Of a stretch of DNA of 64,000 nt, positions 11,125 to 20,751 are shown piece by piece. This stretch comes from Mariniblastus sp. Its GTDB lineage: Bacteria > Planctomycetota > Planctomycetia > Pirellulales > Pirellulaceae. Under the pieces are notes generated by a model that was not told where the DNA came from, made no database searches, and saw nothing but the letters and a program-made list of their open reading frames with translations. A program made the translations under genes and the position numbers. The first letter of the stretch is position 1, and each line of letters begins with the position of its first letter. The stretch is taken from positions 1 through 64,000 of the forward strand of contig JALZWN010000125.1 in assembly GCA_023300235.1 (NCBI GenBank), read 5' to 3'.

Positions 11125-11751
11125 CTATTTAATTCTATTTGCTGGGCAACCAACAACCGTCGCGCGGTCGGGGACATCACGAATAACAACTGCGCCGGCA
11201 CCGACGGTAGACCAACGACCAATTTTTACCCCTGGAATAATAGTGGCGCCTGCTCCGATGTGGGCACCTGCTCCAATTTCGACGCCACCACAAATCGTCG
11301 CTCCGGGTGACACATGAACAAAGTCGCCTACCCGGCAATCATGATCGACACTCGCCGCGGTGTTAATGATAACATGTTCCCCCAAGTGACAGCCTGACTG
11401 AATAATGGCCCCAGCGAAGACAACACTGCCGATGCCTATACGGACATCATCAGTGACGATAGCTTTGGCATGAATCGCCGTCGTGAACTCCACTCGTAAT
11501 TCGCTTGCCAATTGCGACCGAATCTCGTTATTCCCAATCGCCAGAATAAACGGGGATTTAAATTGCGAAAAGCTTTCGGGGGCAATCCGCGCCCCCAATT
11601 GAAGTCGACCCTGCGATTTATTGACACGCTCGACATTGTCGTCGAATTGGTTTCCGACTTCGGTCCCTTGCGAAAGCAGGGTGGCCGCAACAACACGTGA
11701 GTGGCCTCCTGCTCCATAGAGATTGACCTGATTCGCGAGGGGATTATCCAT
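11125..11751 (-). CDS. NeuD/PglD-type sugar O-acetyltransferase (hexapeptide repeats)
   Basis: LYGAGGHSRVVAATL N-term; hexapeptide repeats GAIIQSGCHLGEHVIINTAASVDHDCRVGDFVHVSPGATICGGVEIGAGAHIGAGATIIPGVKIG. Confidence 0.9.
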   Translation of the reverse strand: MDNPLANQVNLYGAGGHSRVVAATLLSQGTEVGNQFDDNVERVNKSQGRLQLGARIAPESFSQFKSPFILAIGNNEIRSQLASELRVEFTTAIHAKAIVTDDVRIGIGSVVFAGAIIQSGCHLGEHVIINTAASVDHDCRVGDFVHVSPGATICGGVEIGAGAHIGAGATIIPGVKIGRWSTVGAGAVVIRDVPDRATVVGCPANRIK

Positions 11752-12397
11752 GGCTATCGCTATTTGGGCTACCAGTGAATTTTGATTGAGTCGCTTGCCC
11801 AGGAGCTGCGATATCCTTGCGTTTCACTACCTTCCAGGCTGTCAGCAACAAGATATTGAAGTCGAGCCAGCAGGATCTGTTATCGACATACCATACGTCC
11901 AATTCAAACTTTTCCTCCCAACTGATTGCGTTACGCCCATTGACTTGAGCCCAGCCTGTAATTCCCGGCTTAACCTCATGGCGGCGTTTTTGCAGATCAC
12001 TGTACAACGGCAAGTACTCGACCAGTAGCGGCCGCGGCCCGACGAGGCTCATGTCGCCTTTGATTACATTCCATAGTGCAGGGAATTCATCAATACTGGT
12101 ACTGCGCAGGAATTTCCCAAATGAAGTTAGGCGCAATTCGTCAGAAAGGGAATTGCCTTGTGCATCGTTTGCTTCTCGCATCGTACGGAGCTTGATCATT
12201 TCGAACGGCTGGCCATTTTTCCCTGGCCGTTGCTGTCGAAAAAAGACTGGCGATCCATATTTCCACCGGACTCCGATGATTGCAGCCACCACAAATGGCG
12301 AAGCAATCACCAGCAGTAAAACTGACGCCAACAGATCGAAAAGACGCTTCAATATCACTGCCAAGCGGCTGTCCGTTTTCCCAACTTCACCATCCAT
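11744..12397 (-). CDS. Undecaprenyl-phosphate sugar-1-phosphate transferase (exopolysaccharide initiating enzyme)
   Basis: KRLFDLLASVLLLVIASP, VFFRQQRPGKNGQPFEMIKLRTM, SIDEFPALWNVIKGDMSLVGPRPLL, GITGWAQVNGRN. Confidence 0.95.
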   Translation of the reverse strand: MDGEVGKTDSRLAVILKRLFDLLASVLLLVIASPFVVAAIIGVRWKYGSPVFFRQQRPGKNGQPFEMIKLRTMREANDAQGNSLSDELRLTSFGKFLRSTSIDEFPALWNVIKGDMSLVGPRPLLVEYLPLYSDLQKRRHEVKPGITGWAQVNGRNAISWEEKFELDVWYVDNRSCWLDFNILLLTAWKVVKRKDIAAPGQATQSKFTGSPNSDSHG

Positions 12398-13554
12398 TAG
12401 TCACTCCCATGCCCAACGAGACTGTGATAAAGAGCCATGTGCTGTTCTACAATTCGAGGCAAGCTACAAGCTGCTAGCGTAGCTAGTCCTTGTTCCTTGT
12501 TAGGCTGAAAATCGATCGATTTCACCATGGCTTTCGCAAGCGAATCGGGATCGCAAGGCGGAACAAGAATTCCCGCCCCATTTTTAACTAGGTCGGAAGT
12601 CCCTCGAATATTGGTCCCCACAATTGCTTTTTGCATAGCAATCGCTTCCATCACCGACCGCGGCAACCCTTCTCGTTGAGACACCAATAAAAACGCATCA
12701 CTGGCAGCCAAGAGTTTCGGAATGTCGGTTCGGTACCCCAAAAAGTGAACACGATCGGCAATGCCAAGCTCCGTCGCAAGCCGCTTAGAAGCCTCCAGCT
12801 GCTGGCCAATCCCGGCGAAAAGCAAATCGTACCGCTGGCCTTCGGGAAGCTTTGCAAAAGCTCGCAATGTATCGCAATGACGTTTGTTTTTGGTGAAACC
12901 TGCAATCTGCAAGAAAACATGCGATGCCTCAGGGATCGTTAACTCTGCGAGAATCTGCCTACGAATCTCTTGTCGCTCTTGTTCGCCGGGCGACGCAAAC
13001 TCTTGAAGATCAACGCCGATCCCCGACATGTAAGTAATATCGCTTGCCGAAGCGATCCTCAAACGCTGGGCATTTTCATAATCTTCTTGATTGATCACGA
13101 TAAGATGATCCATCCAAGGCGAAGCGATTTTCTCTAATTTAGAGAAAATAAAGTTCTGCAAAACATTGGCTCCAGAATGAAAGTGAAATCCGTGCGCCGT
13201 ATAAATCACCTTCTGCGATTTCGGACGATTTCTCAATGCAGCCCGAGTAACGAAGGAAGCAATCGGCGTGTGCACATGGACCAGATCGTACCCGCCATTA
13301 CTCACCGCTTTGGCAATAGCTTTTCGAGCCGTGGTTATATTCCGGCCAGAGAAAAACTTCCTTTCAAATGGAAGCTCAATGCATTGATCAAAGCTCTGCT
13401 GACATATCTCGTTGTCGGCGACCCCTGCAGCAGCCGCATCTACGGTCCAACCAGCTGCTCTTAGCTGGCTGGCTATCGGAGATATAAATCTTGCCAGTGT
13501 GACCGCAACAGTCGAGACTTGCAACAATTTAAGTTTATTTGATTTTGCGTTCAC
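12397..13554 (-). CDS. Glycosyltransferase family 4 protein
   Basis: LLQVSTVAVTLARFISPIASQLRAAGW; SDAFLLVSQREGLPRSVMEAIAMQKAIVGTNIRGTSDLV. Confidence 0.92.
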   Translation of the reverse strand: MNAKSNKLKLLQVSTVAVTLARFISPIASQLRAAGWTVDAAAAGVADNEICQQSFDQCIELPFERKFFSGRNITTARKAIAKAVSNGGYDLVHVHTPIASFVTRAALRNRPKSQKVIYTAHGFHFHSGANVLQNFIFSKLEKIASPWMDHLIVINQEDYENAQRLRIASASDITYMSGIGVDLQEFASPGEQERQEIRRQILAELTIPEASHVFLQIAGFTKNKRHCDTLRAFAKLPEGQRYDLLFAGIGQQLEASKRLATELGIADRVHFLGYRTDIPKLLAASDAFLLVSQREGLPRSVMEAIAMQKAIVGTNIRGTSDLVKNGAGILVPPCDPDSLAKAMVKSIDFQPNKEQGLATLAACSLPRIVEQHMALYHSLVGHGSD

Positions 13555-13673
13555 GATAAAAATATTATAGCTTCCGAGCTATTGATCTAAATGATAAGGA
13601 AGTTGAATTTTGCAAGACCCAGGATTCGACAAATGACTGAATCGACATTAATGCGGGCGAGCGATTGAGTCAC

Positions 13674-14966
13674 CTAGCCATTGAAGTGTGTCATCTTCTG
13701 TTGGGCATCGTTTCGTGGAGCAAAAGCTACACTCCAAGCCATGGCAATAACGAACATCACCACGACAGAGAAAAACCCTTCGTAAAAACTCAGCCCCAAA
13801 ATCGCCCCCAACAAGGACACGAAACAAACGACTACAGCTGGATCATCTGAATGAAGCAGGCGAGACACCATAATAGAAGGCATTATATACAGCCCCACGA
13901 TCCACATCCCTCCTCCAATAAAACCTAAAAATACGGACGTACTCAAAAAATGATTGTGTGGAGCTACGGCATTAACATGGGTCTCCAACATCAACTCCCC
14001 CCAATCCTGCCGTGAAAATCCCACCAGCGCCTTGATCGGGTCTCGACTGACCAACGTAGATGCGTCACGAAACTGATCAAATCGAACATCAACATTTCGT
14101 TCCAAAATCGTCCCCGTTCCAACCAACGCATTCCCCATATCGGATTGCTGCAGAATTGGAATCGAAAGCTCGACCACAATCGGCATCAAAATAATCAGGC
14201 ATGCCAACAGCCCCCCAACAATTTTCGGTAAACGCACCGTTCGCGACACCAAAACAAACGCTGTGACGATCACCCACGCAAGATAAACATTTCGTGACTG
14301 CGAGATGACCATCCCCAATCCTACTAAGCCCATGCCAAAACACCAAACTAACGTACGCATCTTCCTAGCGCAAACCAGTAGATAAGCCCAAGCGATGCAC
14401 CCCATGATTCCAAACTCACCGAAGCTACGGAAAATCCCCGTCGATTTTGACAAACCGAAGAAACGCGATGGCTTAATACTGTCTTCCTCAAGAATCTGAA
14501 CCCCGGTCACCCCAGAGAAAACAGTGATAACCGCAGTCGTCATAAAACCGTAAGTGAAGATCTTAAGTATTGTTTGCCTTGAGACCGTCGTCACCGTGCA
14601 CCAATGGGTAAAGGCATACAGGCCGACCCCAAAGAGTATTCGAGACACTAAGTGCATGCCCTCATCAGCCATCCCCCCCAACAAAACAATTCGAGTTGAA
14701 AAAATGAGCGTCGGGAAACCAATAATCAAACCAAGCAACTGAAGATTGCCTTTTACCTTGCGGAATTTGGTCAACGACAAAAACCAAACACAAAGCAGCC
14801 CCGCTAGCATAACCGGCACTACCAATCGCTCCATGCCAGAAGCAGTTGCCCGAGGCATTAAGGGGATACAAAACGTGTAGGCCAGAAACACTTTATCGAC
14901 CATCATCAGTCTCGCTGGAGCGTATTCAAGCGAACGGCTATGGTTTTGAATTAAGGCGCTCATCAA
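13674..14966 (-). CDS. O-antigen ligase/polymerase-like polytopic membrane protein
   Basis: Polytopic membrane protein in an EPS locus; VAPHNHFLSTSVFLGFIGGGMWIVGL resembles the Wzy_C region. Confidence 0.75.
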   Translation of the reverse strand: MMSALIQNHSRSLEYAPARLMMVDKVFLAYTFCIPLMPRATASGMERLVVPVMLAGLLCVWFLSLTKFRKVKGNLQLLGLIIGFPTLIFSTRIVLLGGMADEGMHLVSRILFGVGLYAFTHWCTVTTVSRQTILKIFTYGFMTTAVITVFSGVTGVQILEEDSIKPSRFFGLSKSTGIFRSFGEFGIMGCIAWAYLLVCARKMRTLVWCFGMGLVGLGMVISQSRNVYLAWVIVTAFVLVSRTVRLPKIVGGLLACLIILMPIVVELSIPILQQSDMGNALVGTGTILERNVDVRFDQFRDASTLVSRDPIKALVGFSRQDWGELMLETHVNAVAPHNHFLSTSVFLGFIGGGMWIVGLYIMPSIMVSRLLHSDDPAVVVCFVSLLGAILGLSFYEGFFSVVVMFVIAMAWSVAFAPRNDAQQKMTHFNG

Positions 14967-15026
14967 ATAGTTCCGAATCGTTTTCTGAAGGTATCAGCTC
15001 GCCCAATCCCAGGCAGCAGTGCACAA

Positions 15027-15938
15027 CTAAACATAACCGTACACTTTCATAAATGGCCAGCAAACGAACGCCATTCGTTTTTTTCCGTTGCTCAGCGATT
15101 GCTTCCACTGTTCGTCAAGAACTAATCGCTGACTGGCTTGTCGCCGCACACGATTCCCAGCGATACCGTGCCCTGAACTAACTTCGGCTTGGACATCAGT
15201 AACCGCCAGTTCAAGACCCAACATATTGCCAATTCGGCTTAACTGTTGACTAGGATCGCTAACCAAATCTTCATAACGAACACGTACTCTTTTTCTGGTA
15301 AACCGGGACGTCAAATGGACCGCCAAATTAGTCAATATCCAGCTTGGAATTACTCTAAAAACGCCGCCTTTTTTCGCGACCGCATTGCCTTTTTCAAGCT
15401 CTACATTATTACCTTTTAAGTAACTATTAATGACCGCCCGAGGATCACGCACTAAGTGAGTCATACCAACATTAAAGTGGCAAACCTTACTCAACAGCCT
15501 CATGCGACTGACAGTGCGACGAGTCGTTTTGGAAGAGTCAACAATCAACCGAATCTGGTTTGTTTTGGCAATCGATTCGAAAACAAGGCTCCAAGCCCTT
15601 CCGTAAACACTCAACTCTTTTCGCAAAAACAGGGACGACCACCACACTGGGCGAGCCTCAAGCTTCTTGGTGATCCGAGCTAGTTTTTGCCAATTGTCGA
15701 CATGACTTTTCTTAAGATCGGCAATCACAGGCGCCCAGAATTGGCAGTCCAACACTGACTCACCACAGGAACAGGACTTACCTTCATGCAAATATTGAAA
15801 CAAGTGAGTCACTTCGCTCAAGCCGACCACACCATCCCTAGAGTCTAGCAACATATCTAAAACCGTGGAGCCACTACGTCCATATCCAGCGACATAGAGA
15901 AGTGCGACGTCTGGTCGATTCTGAGGGTTAATGTTCAC
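15027..15938 (-). CDS. Sulfotransferase family protein
   Basis: LYVAGYGRSGSTVLDMLLDS (PAPS 5'-phosphosulfate loop), VDSSKTTRR, THLVRDPRAVINSYLKGN. Confidence 0.88.
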   Translation of the reverse strand: MNINPQNRPDVALLYVAGYGRSGSTVLDMLLDSRDGVVGLSEVTHLFQYLHEGKSCSCGESVLDCQFWAPVIADLKKSHVDNWQKLARITKKLEARPVWWSSLFLRKELSVYGRAWSLVFESIAKTNQIRLIVDSSKTTRRTVSRMRLLSKVCHFNVGMTHLVRDPRAVINSYLKGNNVELEKGNAVAKKGGVFRVIPSWILTNLAVHLTSRFTRKRVRVRYEDLVSDPSQQLSRIGNMLGLELAVTDVQAEVSSGHGIAGNRVRRQASQRLVLDEQWKQSLSNGKKRMAFVCWPFMKVYGYV

Positions 15939-16815
15939 TGACTAATGACTCCAAATCATAGCCAAGGACCGAACCGACAACCGATGTTTTCTCGACACTT
16001 AAACGCAAGTTTTCTGGATCCCATGTCGAGTAGTCGTGCGTAGATCTCGCAATCTTGCGGCTACTACCAACCTTGCCATCTTCAGCACCGTAGTCGTGTT
16101 CGAACTTATAATACTCGAGCATCTCAGACTCCCAAGACTCTCCTAAGAACCCTAACATGGACGTCAAAATAGCTTCCGGATTCTCACACAAATCTTCGTA
16201 CTTGACCCGGTGAGTTTGCTCTGGATATTTATTTTCGAAATCAATCATTACTTGTGACTGAGCAGACCAGTAATTGGCAGCGGCCAGATATTCATTGTCT
16301 TCTGCGAAGTCTCCAATTCGATCCGCCAAGCCAAGGCCAGATTTGATATTTGAGCGAATCTGGTCGAGTGGATTTCGATAAAGCATTACAAACTTGGCTG
16401 TCGGATAGATTTCCTGCAAGGACGCCACACTGCTTACGTACTCTGGAGTTTTATCGGCCCAGCGAGGCTTGCCTTTCGAGGATGCATAATTCTCCATAAA
16501 ATAACTAATCGTTTGACGCAATCGCTGGCACGTATGCTCTCGATCAAACCCCATCGCCTGCAAACCGCCAAGAGTTCTCTCGGATTCAATAATCCCAGCA
16601 AGGTGCTGCATAAAGCGGGTTTCAGGCGGACAAGCAATTCTTGAATGACTATCCACTAAGTAACGAAGCAACGTTGTGCCTGACCGAAACAAGCCAATGA
16701 TAAAAATTGGGTCCTCACCCAACTCCGGCTCCCCGCTCGAATGCACGGCAACACGAGTCCGCCCCTTAATCAAGTCAGAATAGAATCTTCTTAAAATTTG
16801 TGTTATTCCAGGCAT
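15928..16815 (-). CDS. Sulfotransferase family protein
   Basis: IFIIGLFRSGTTLLRYLVDSHSRIACPPETRFM, RWADKTPEYV, KFVMLYRNPLDQIRS, VKYEDLCENPE. Confidence 0.92.
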   Translation of the reverse strand: MPGITQILRRFYSDLIKGRTRVAVHSSGEPELGEDPIFIIGLFRSGTTLLRYLVDSHSRIACPPETRFMQHLAGIIESERTLGGLQAMGFDREHTCQRLRQTISYFMENYASSKGKPRWADKTPEYVSSVASLQEIYPTAKFVMLYRNPLDQIRSNIKSGLGLADRIGDFAEDNEYLAAANYWSAQSQVMIDFENKYPEQTHRVKYEDLCENPEAILTSMLGFLGESWESEMLEYYKFEHDYGAEDGKVGSSRKIARSTHDYSTWDPENLRLSVEKTSVVGSVLGYDLESLVSEH

Positions 16816-16972
16816 CTATTAATTCTCTAACTTAATCTAAAAAAGACGCCAATGCACCTTACAAGATTTTCACTTACAGGCAATCGGCATTACATTGTTC
16901 GCCGTGCTCTCGTAGCCGACAACCAACAAAGTCTGTATCACGATCCATCAATTCAAAATTTCACCACCTACC

Positions 16973-18220
16973 CTATGTTGCAGAATCAGGAACCGATGGT
17001 TCACTTCGAAGTTGAGCGACGATGGCATTCATCGCTGCTCCGGTCCCAATCAAGCGGACAATTCCTGAAGCCACTAAACTTAGGCAGGCCCCATCAATCC
17101 CCAGCTTCGGCACCAAAAACAATCCACATACCAGGCCGGCCACGACTGTCGCCACCAGAATCATCAACTGACTAGTATGCTTCCTAGCTGCGATTAGGCC
17201 GTACGTTAAAAAAGTAGAAGCGTAAATCAGCAGAGCATAGAAAACCGTTAACCCTGCAGCTAAGCGACTAACACCATACTCAGCTCCGTAAATCATTTTC
17301 AAAATAACTGGGCCAATAGCCCAACCAATTGCAATTAATATTCCACCTAGCGCAATCGAGAGGAAAATTCTGTTTCCAAACAAGATCTTCTTAAACTTCT
17401 CAGGCTGTCGACTCTGTACTGCATCTGCGATTCTACGCGAAGCAGTTTGGCCAACTGCCTGCATCACCGGAGTACCCAATCGCGTGCCAAAAACTAAAGC
17501 TGAAAATATCCCGACCAACTCCAAAGAATAATGCCCTTCAATCAACCAACGCGGAATTAGCATGTTGAGAGACACGATGGCTCCAGCAACCCCCAAAGGA
17601 AATGTTTGCAATGCAATTTGAAACGCACGACTAAACAACTCGCTGCGGTCTGCTGCCTTCAATTCGCCGCGAACAGGCCACAGATCCACGACAACAAACA
17701 ACAACAAATTTGCGATAAAAACGGCAATCAGCGATAAGTGAATTTCCCGAGTTACATAAAAGACCATCACAAAACAAACCATGGTAGCAACGCAGTGAAC
17801 CAACTGGCTACCAGCAATAATGTTCATGGCCGTAGCTCGCTGATGAAAGCCGAACACGACATCCGAAAGCGACACCACCGTTTTCCAGAGACCAATTGCT
17901 ACTGCCGTTAGAATGGTCACCTCATCGAAATTCAACAAACACGCCACGGACACCAACAAAACGCACGCTAAAACATGAGTTGCAATCGAAACAGCAAAGA
18001 AAATCAGAAGCGAATAACTTTCTTCAGGCTCTGTCGAACTGATATCTCTTAGCCTCAAAGATGCCAGCAAATAGATTGGGGCGGCCAAGGCCAGAGCATA
18101 CGAAAACCGCCCAACGTCCTCCGGCCCGCCCAGTCTCGCAGTCGCAATAATAACCGCAGCTAAAGCGAGGGTCGTTGAAAAGTTCCCAACGGCAGCGAGA
18201 GTGGCATTTCGTCTAAACAT
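16973..18220 (-). CDS. Polysaccharide flippase (Wzx-like, MOP superfamily)
   Basis: RNATLAAVGNFSTTLALAAVIIATARLGGPEDVGRFSYALALAAPIYLLASLRLRDI, about 12 hydrophobic segments. Confidence 0.85.
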   Translation of the reverse strand: MFRRNATLAAVGNFSTTLALAAVIIATARLGGPEDVGRFSYALALAAPIYLLASLRLRDISSTEPEESYSLLIFFAVSIATHVLACVLLVSVACLLNFDEVTILTAVAIGLWKTVVSLSDVVFGFHQRATAMNIIAGSQLVHCVATMVCFVMVFYVTREIHLSLIAVFIANLLLFVVVDLWPVRGELKAADRSELFSRAFQIALQTFPLGVAGAIVSLNMLIPRWLIEGHYSLELVGIFSALVFGTRLGTPVMQAVGQTASRRIADAVQSRQPEKFKKILFGNRIFLSIALGGILIAIGWAIGPVILKMIYGAEYGVSRLAAGLTVFYALLIYASTFLTYGLIAARKHTSQLMILVATVVAGLVCGLFLVPKLGIDGACLSLVASGIVRLIGTGAAMNAIVAQLRSEPSVPDSAT

Positions 18221-18732
18221 AAATCAGATATCCTCAACAATTCTAAGTTGCTGAAGCGTAACCCTGTTCCTCTTAAAGCGTCTCGGATTGCTCACCATGG
18301 ATTAGCTCTAATACACCACACCGAGCCCCTCGCCAACCAAGAAAACTGGCACTATAGCCCAAGCCCCATGGCTGCCTATAAATCAATAAAGCCTTCTGAA
18401 TAGACTTTCACAAGTTCTTCCCAACGCCCCCAAGCACACGCTGGTATGGTAAGCGTGGCGAGAGAACCTCTACCTGTAAACTACAGAGCTGCAAGGCTCA
18501 TGACAACCACAATAACACCTCTCGCCTGCGAGGGCTAAACTGGCTTGCACGCATAAGATCGATCGAGGTGAGGCAAGCTCGATTTTGCCAATTCACTTCA
18601 TTAACATCAAGCTTAAAACGTGGGGGTTTCTCGATCTTGCAAACCGCGATCTGCCCCCCTATGAAGCCAGCTTCACCGCCACTAACCATTAACTAAACAG
18701 CCAGAAAAAACTAGACAGCCAGAAAACAAAAA

Positions 18733-18756
18733 AACCCGCAGCTCTCGCTGCGGGTT
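18733..18756 (-). terminator. Rho-independent terminator of the 18787-19428 gene
   Basis: AACCCGCAG-ctctcg-CTGCGGGTT, followed on the minus strand by a T run. Confidence 0.85.
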
Positions 18757-18786
18757 CTCGTATTCTTTTAATTCAACGGTTGCGAA

Positions 18787-19428
18787 TTATTGGTCCGCAC
18801 TCACGTCGTCATCATCATCGCTGACAGCGATAGCAACTACGCCACCGATCAAACCAGCGCGAAGCAATGGACGAGAGCCAAGCAAACGGCCTGCGAATCC
18901 GCCGCCGCCACTAATTCCGCCGCCGCCAAATCCGCCGCCGCCACAACTACCACAAGTTGAACCACAACTTCCACAAGCTGAAACAGGAGCGTCGTAAACT
19001 GCAGAGTCTTGATAAACTACGTCACTTGTGCTCTGAAGCCCCAAGTCGCATGATGAGCAACCACTTCCAGCGAAAGGAGCAACTTCGTATGCTTGTCCGC
19101 CAGTAAAACCAGCAGTCGAGCCAGTTAGCATGTACGAGCCTGGAGCGATGTTAGCAAATGAGAACACACCGTTTTCGGCTTGAACTGCTTCGATAACAAC
19201 ACCTTCGCTTAGCAAAGTAACCTTTGCGTCGACTGGTGTTTCTTGGCTTTTAACCGTTGCAAAGACTTTGCCGCTTAGGCTTCCGTCTTCGTTGACTTCA
19301 ATTTTCTTAACAGCTGGAGCAACAACTTCTGCGGCTTCTGTCTTTTGATTAGTTGCTTCTTGAGCAAACGTTGGGGATGCGGCGAACACAAGTGCTGCAC
19401 ATGCCAAAAGGAACTTCTTCATTTTCAA
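18787..19428 (-). CDS. Secreted carboxypeptidase-regulatory-like (CNA-B type) protein with Gly-rich region and acidic C-terminus
   Basis: Signal MKMKKFLLACAALVFAASPTFAQE; FSFANIAPGSYMLTGSTAGFTGGQAYEV; C-term RAGLIGGVVAIAVSDDDDDVSADQ. Confidence 0.75.
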   Translation of the reverse strand: MKMKKFLLACAALVFAASPTFAQEATNQKTEAAEVVAPAVKKIEVNEDGSLSGKVFATVKSQETPVDAKVTLLSEGVVIEAVQAENGVFSFANIAPGSYMLTGSTAGFTGGQAYEVAPFAGSGCSSCDLGLQSTSDVVYQDSAVYDAPVSACGSCGSTCGSCGGGGFGGGGISGGGGFAGRLLGSRPLLRAGLIGGVVAIAVSDDDDDVSADQ

Positions 19429-19746
19429 CGACCTTCGGGAAGTGTAATTCTCGGGATGTAAATCTTGTTAAATTTAACTTTAATCGTGCCGACTAGGGCA
19501 ATTCCTTAGCAAGCGGTGCTGTATAGTAGCCCTGACCTTAAGGCCGTCAACATAAAAACCTACCTAATTTGATATAAAGGCCATACCTATCGAATTATCC
19601 ACAATCACGACTGAAATCCTTAGAAACCTCGCACATTTCAATCAAACCCAGCCTTCTGGCAGGCAAAAACCTAGCTGACCAAAAAACAATCCCCTTACGG
19701 GCACACTACGGAAATTTGGGCAACCTAACCTGAACGCGGCGTAGTA

Positions 19747-19777
19747 AAAAGGCCCGTGAATACTCACGAGCCTTTAA
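19747..19777 (-). terminator. Hairpin downstream of 19839-20495 gene
   Basis: AAAGGCcCGTGAataCTCACGaGCCTTT. Confidence 0.65.
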
Positions 19778-19838
19778 GATTTGCAGAATTCGGACACCGA
19801 TTGTTCGGACACCGATTGTTCGGAATGCTGACTATTTT

Positions 19839-20495
19839 TTACTCAGCAGCACTCACGTCATCGTCGTCGCTGACCGCAATAGCAACTACGCCGCCGATCA
19901 AACCAGCACGCACAAGACGGCGACCAGCAAGTCGTCGACCAAGCAATCGCCCACCGCCGAAACCGCCACCGCCGAACCCGCCACCGCTAACCGCACCGCC
20001 GCTGCCGCTAACCACTCCGCCGCTGCCGTAAGATGTGGTAGCTGAAACTGGCGAGTTATAAACCGGTGCGTTGTAAACCGGCGAGCTTTGGTAAGCTGCA
20101 TTGTTTGTGCTGTATAGTGGTAAGTTACAGCTACAGCCAGATCCAGCGTACTCGCCGACTTGGTAAGCCTGTCCGCCCGAGTATCCACTGCCGGCTCCGG
20201 TCAGCGTGTAAGAGCCTGGCGCGATATTGGCGAACGAAAACGAACCCTTTTCAGTTTGCACTGTATCGACAACAACGCCTTCTTTGAGCAAAGTAACCTT
20301 GGCGTCAACTGGTGTTTCGTCACGAGCTACTTTTGCGTATACATTACCAGTCAGGCTTCCGTCTTCGTTGAGTTCAATTTTTTGAACCGCTGGTGCCACC
20401 ATCTCTGCATTTTGAACAATCACTTCTTGTGCGATCACGGGGGCAGTTGTAAGGGCAAGGACTGCACATCCTAAAAGGAACTTTTTCATTTTCAT
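19839..20495 (-). CDS. Paralogue of the 18787-19428 protein
   Basis: MKMKKFLLGCAVLALTTAPVIAQE; SFSFANIAPGSYTLTGAGSGYSGGQAYQV; C-term RAGLIGGVVAIAVSDDDDVSAAE. Confidence 0.75.
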   Translation of the reverse strand: MKMKKFLLGCAVLALTTAPVIAQEVIVQNAEMVAPAVQKIELNEDGSLTGNVYAKVARDETPVDAKVTLLKEGVVVDTVQTEKGSFSFANIAPGSYTLTGAGSGYSGGQAYQVGEYAGSGCSCNLPLYSTNNAAYQSSPVYNAPVYNSPVSATTSYGSGGVVSGSGGAVSGGGFGGGGFGGGRLLGRRLAGRRLVRAGLIGGVVAIAVSDDDDVSAAE

Positions 20496-20751
20496 CGACC
20501 TCTGAAAGTAGTATTAGTAGCGAGCTTCCCCACGCCCCCCCATATCAACGGGGTTGCCGGTCTGACACACTACGCGTGTATCGAAGCTCATTCAACCGGA
20601 ACGTCAAGCACAAAGAAAAATACCTAAACCACTCGATGATCCACAGATTTCGAACCCATCCATTCGACTTCTGTTTATCCTATGGACCCAATCGTTAAGT
20701 TTTCACAAACTCAAATAATTAGACGACCAAACTCATTAAAGGTAATCCCTC

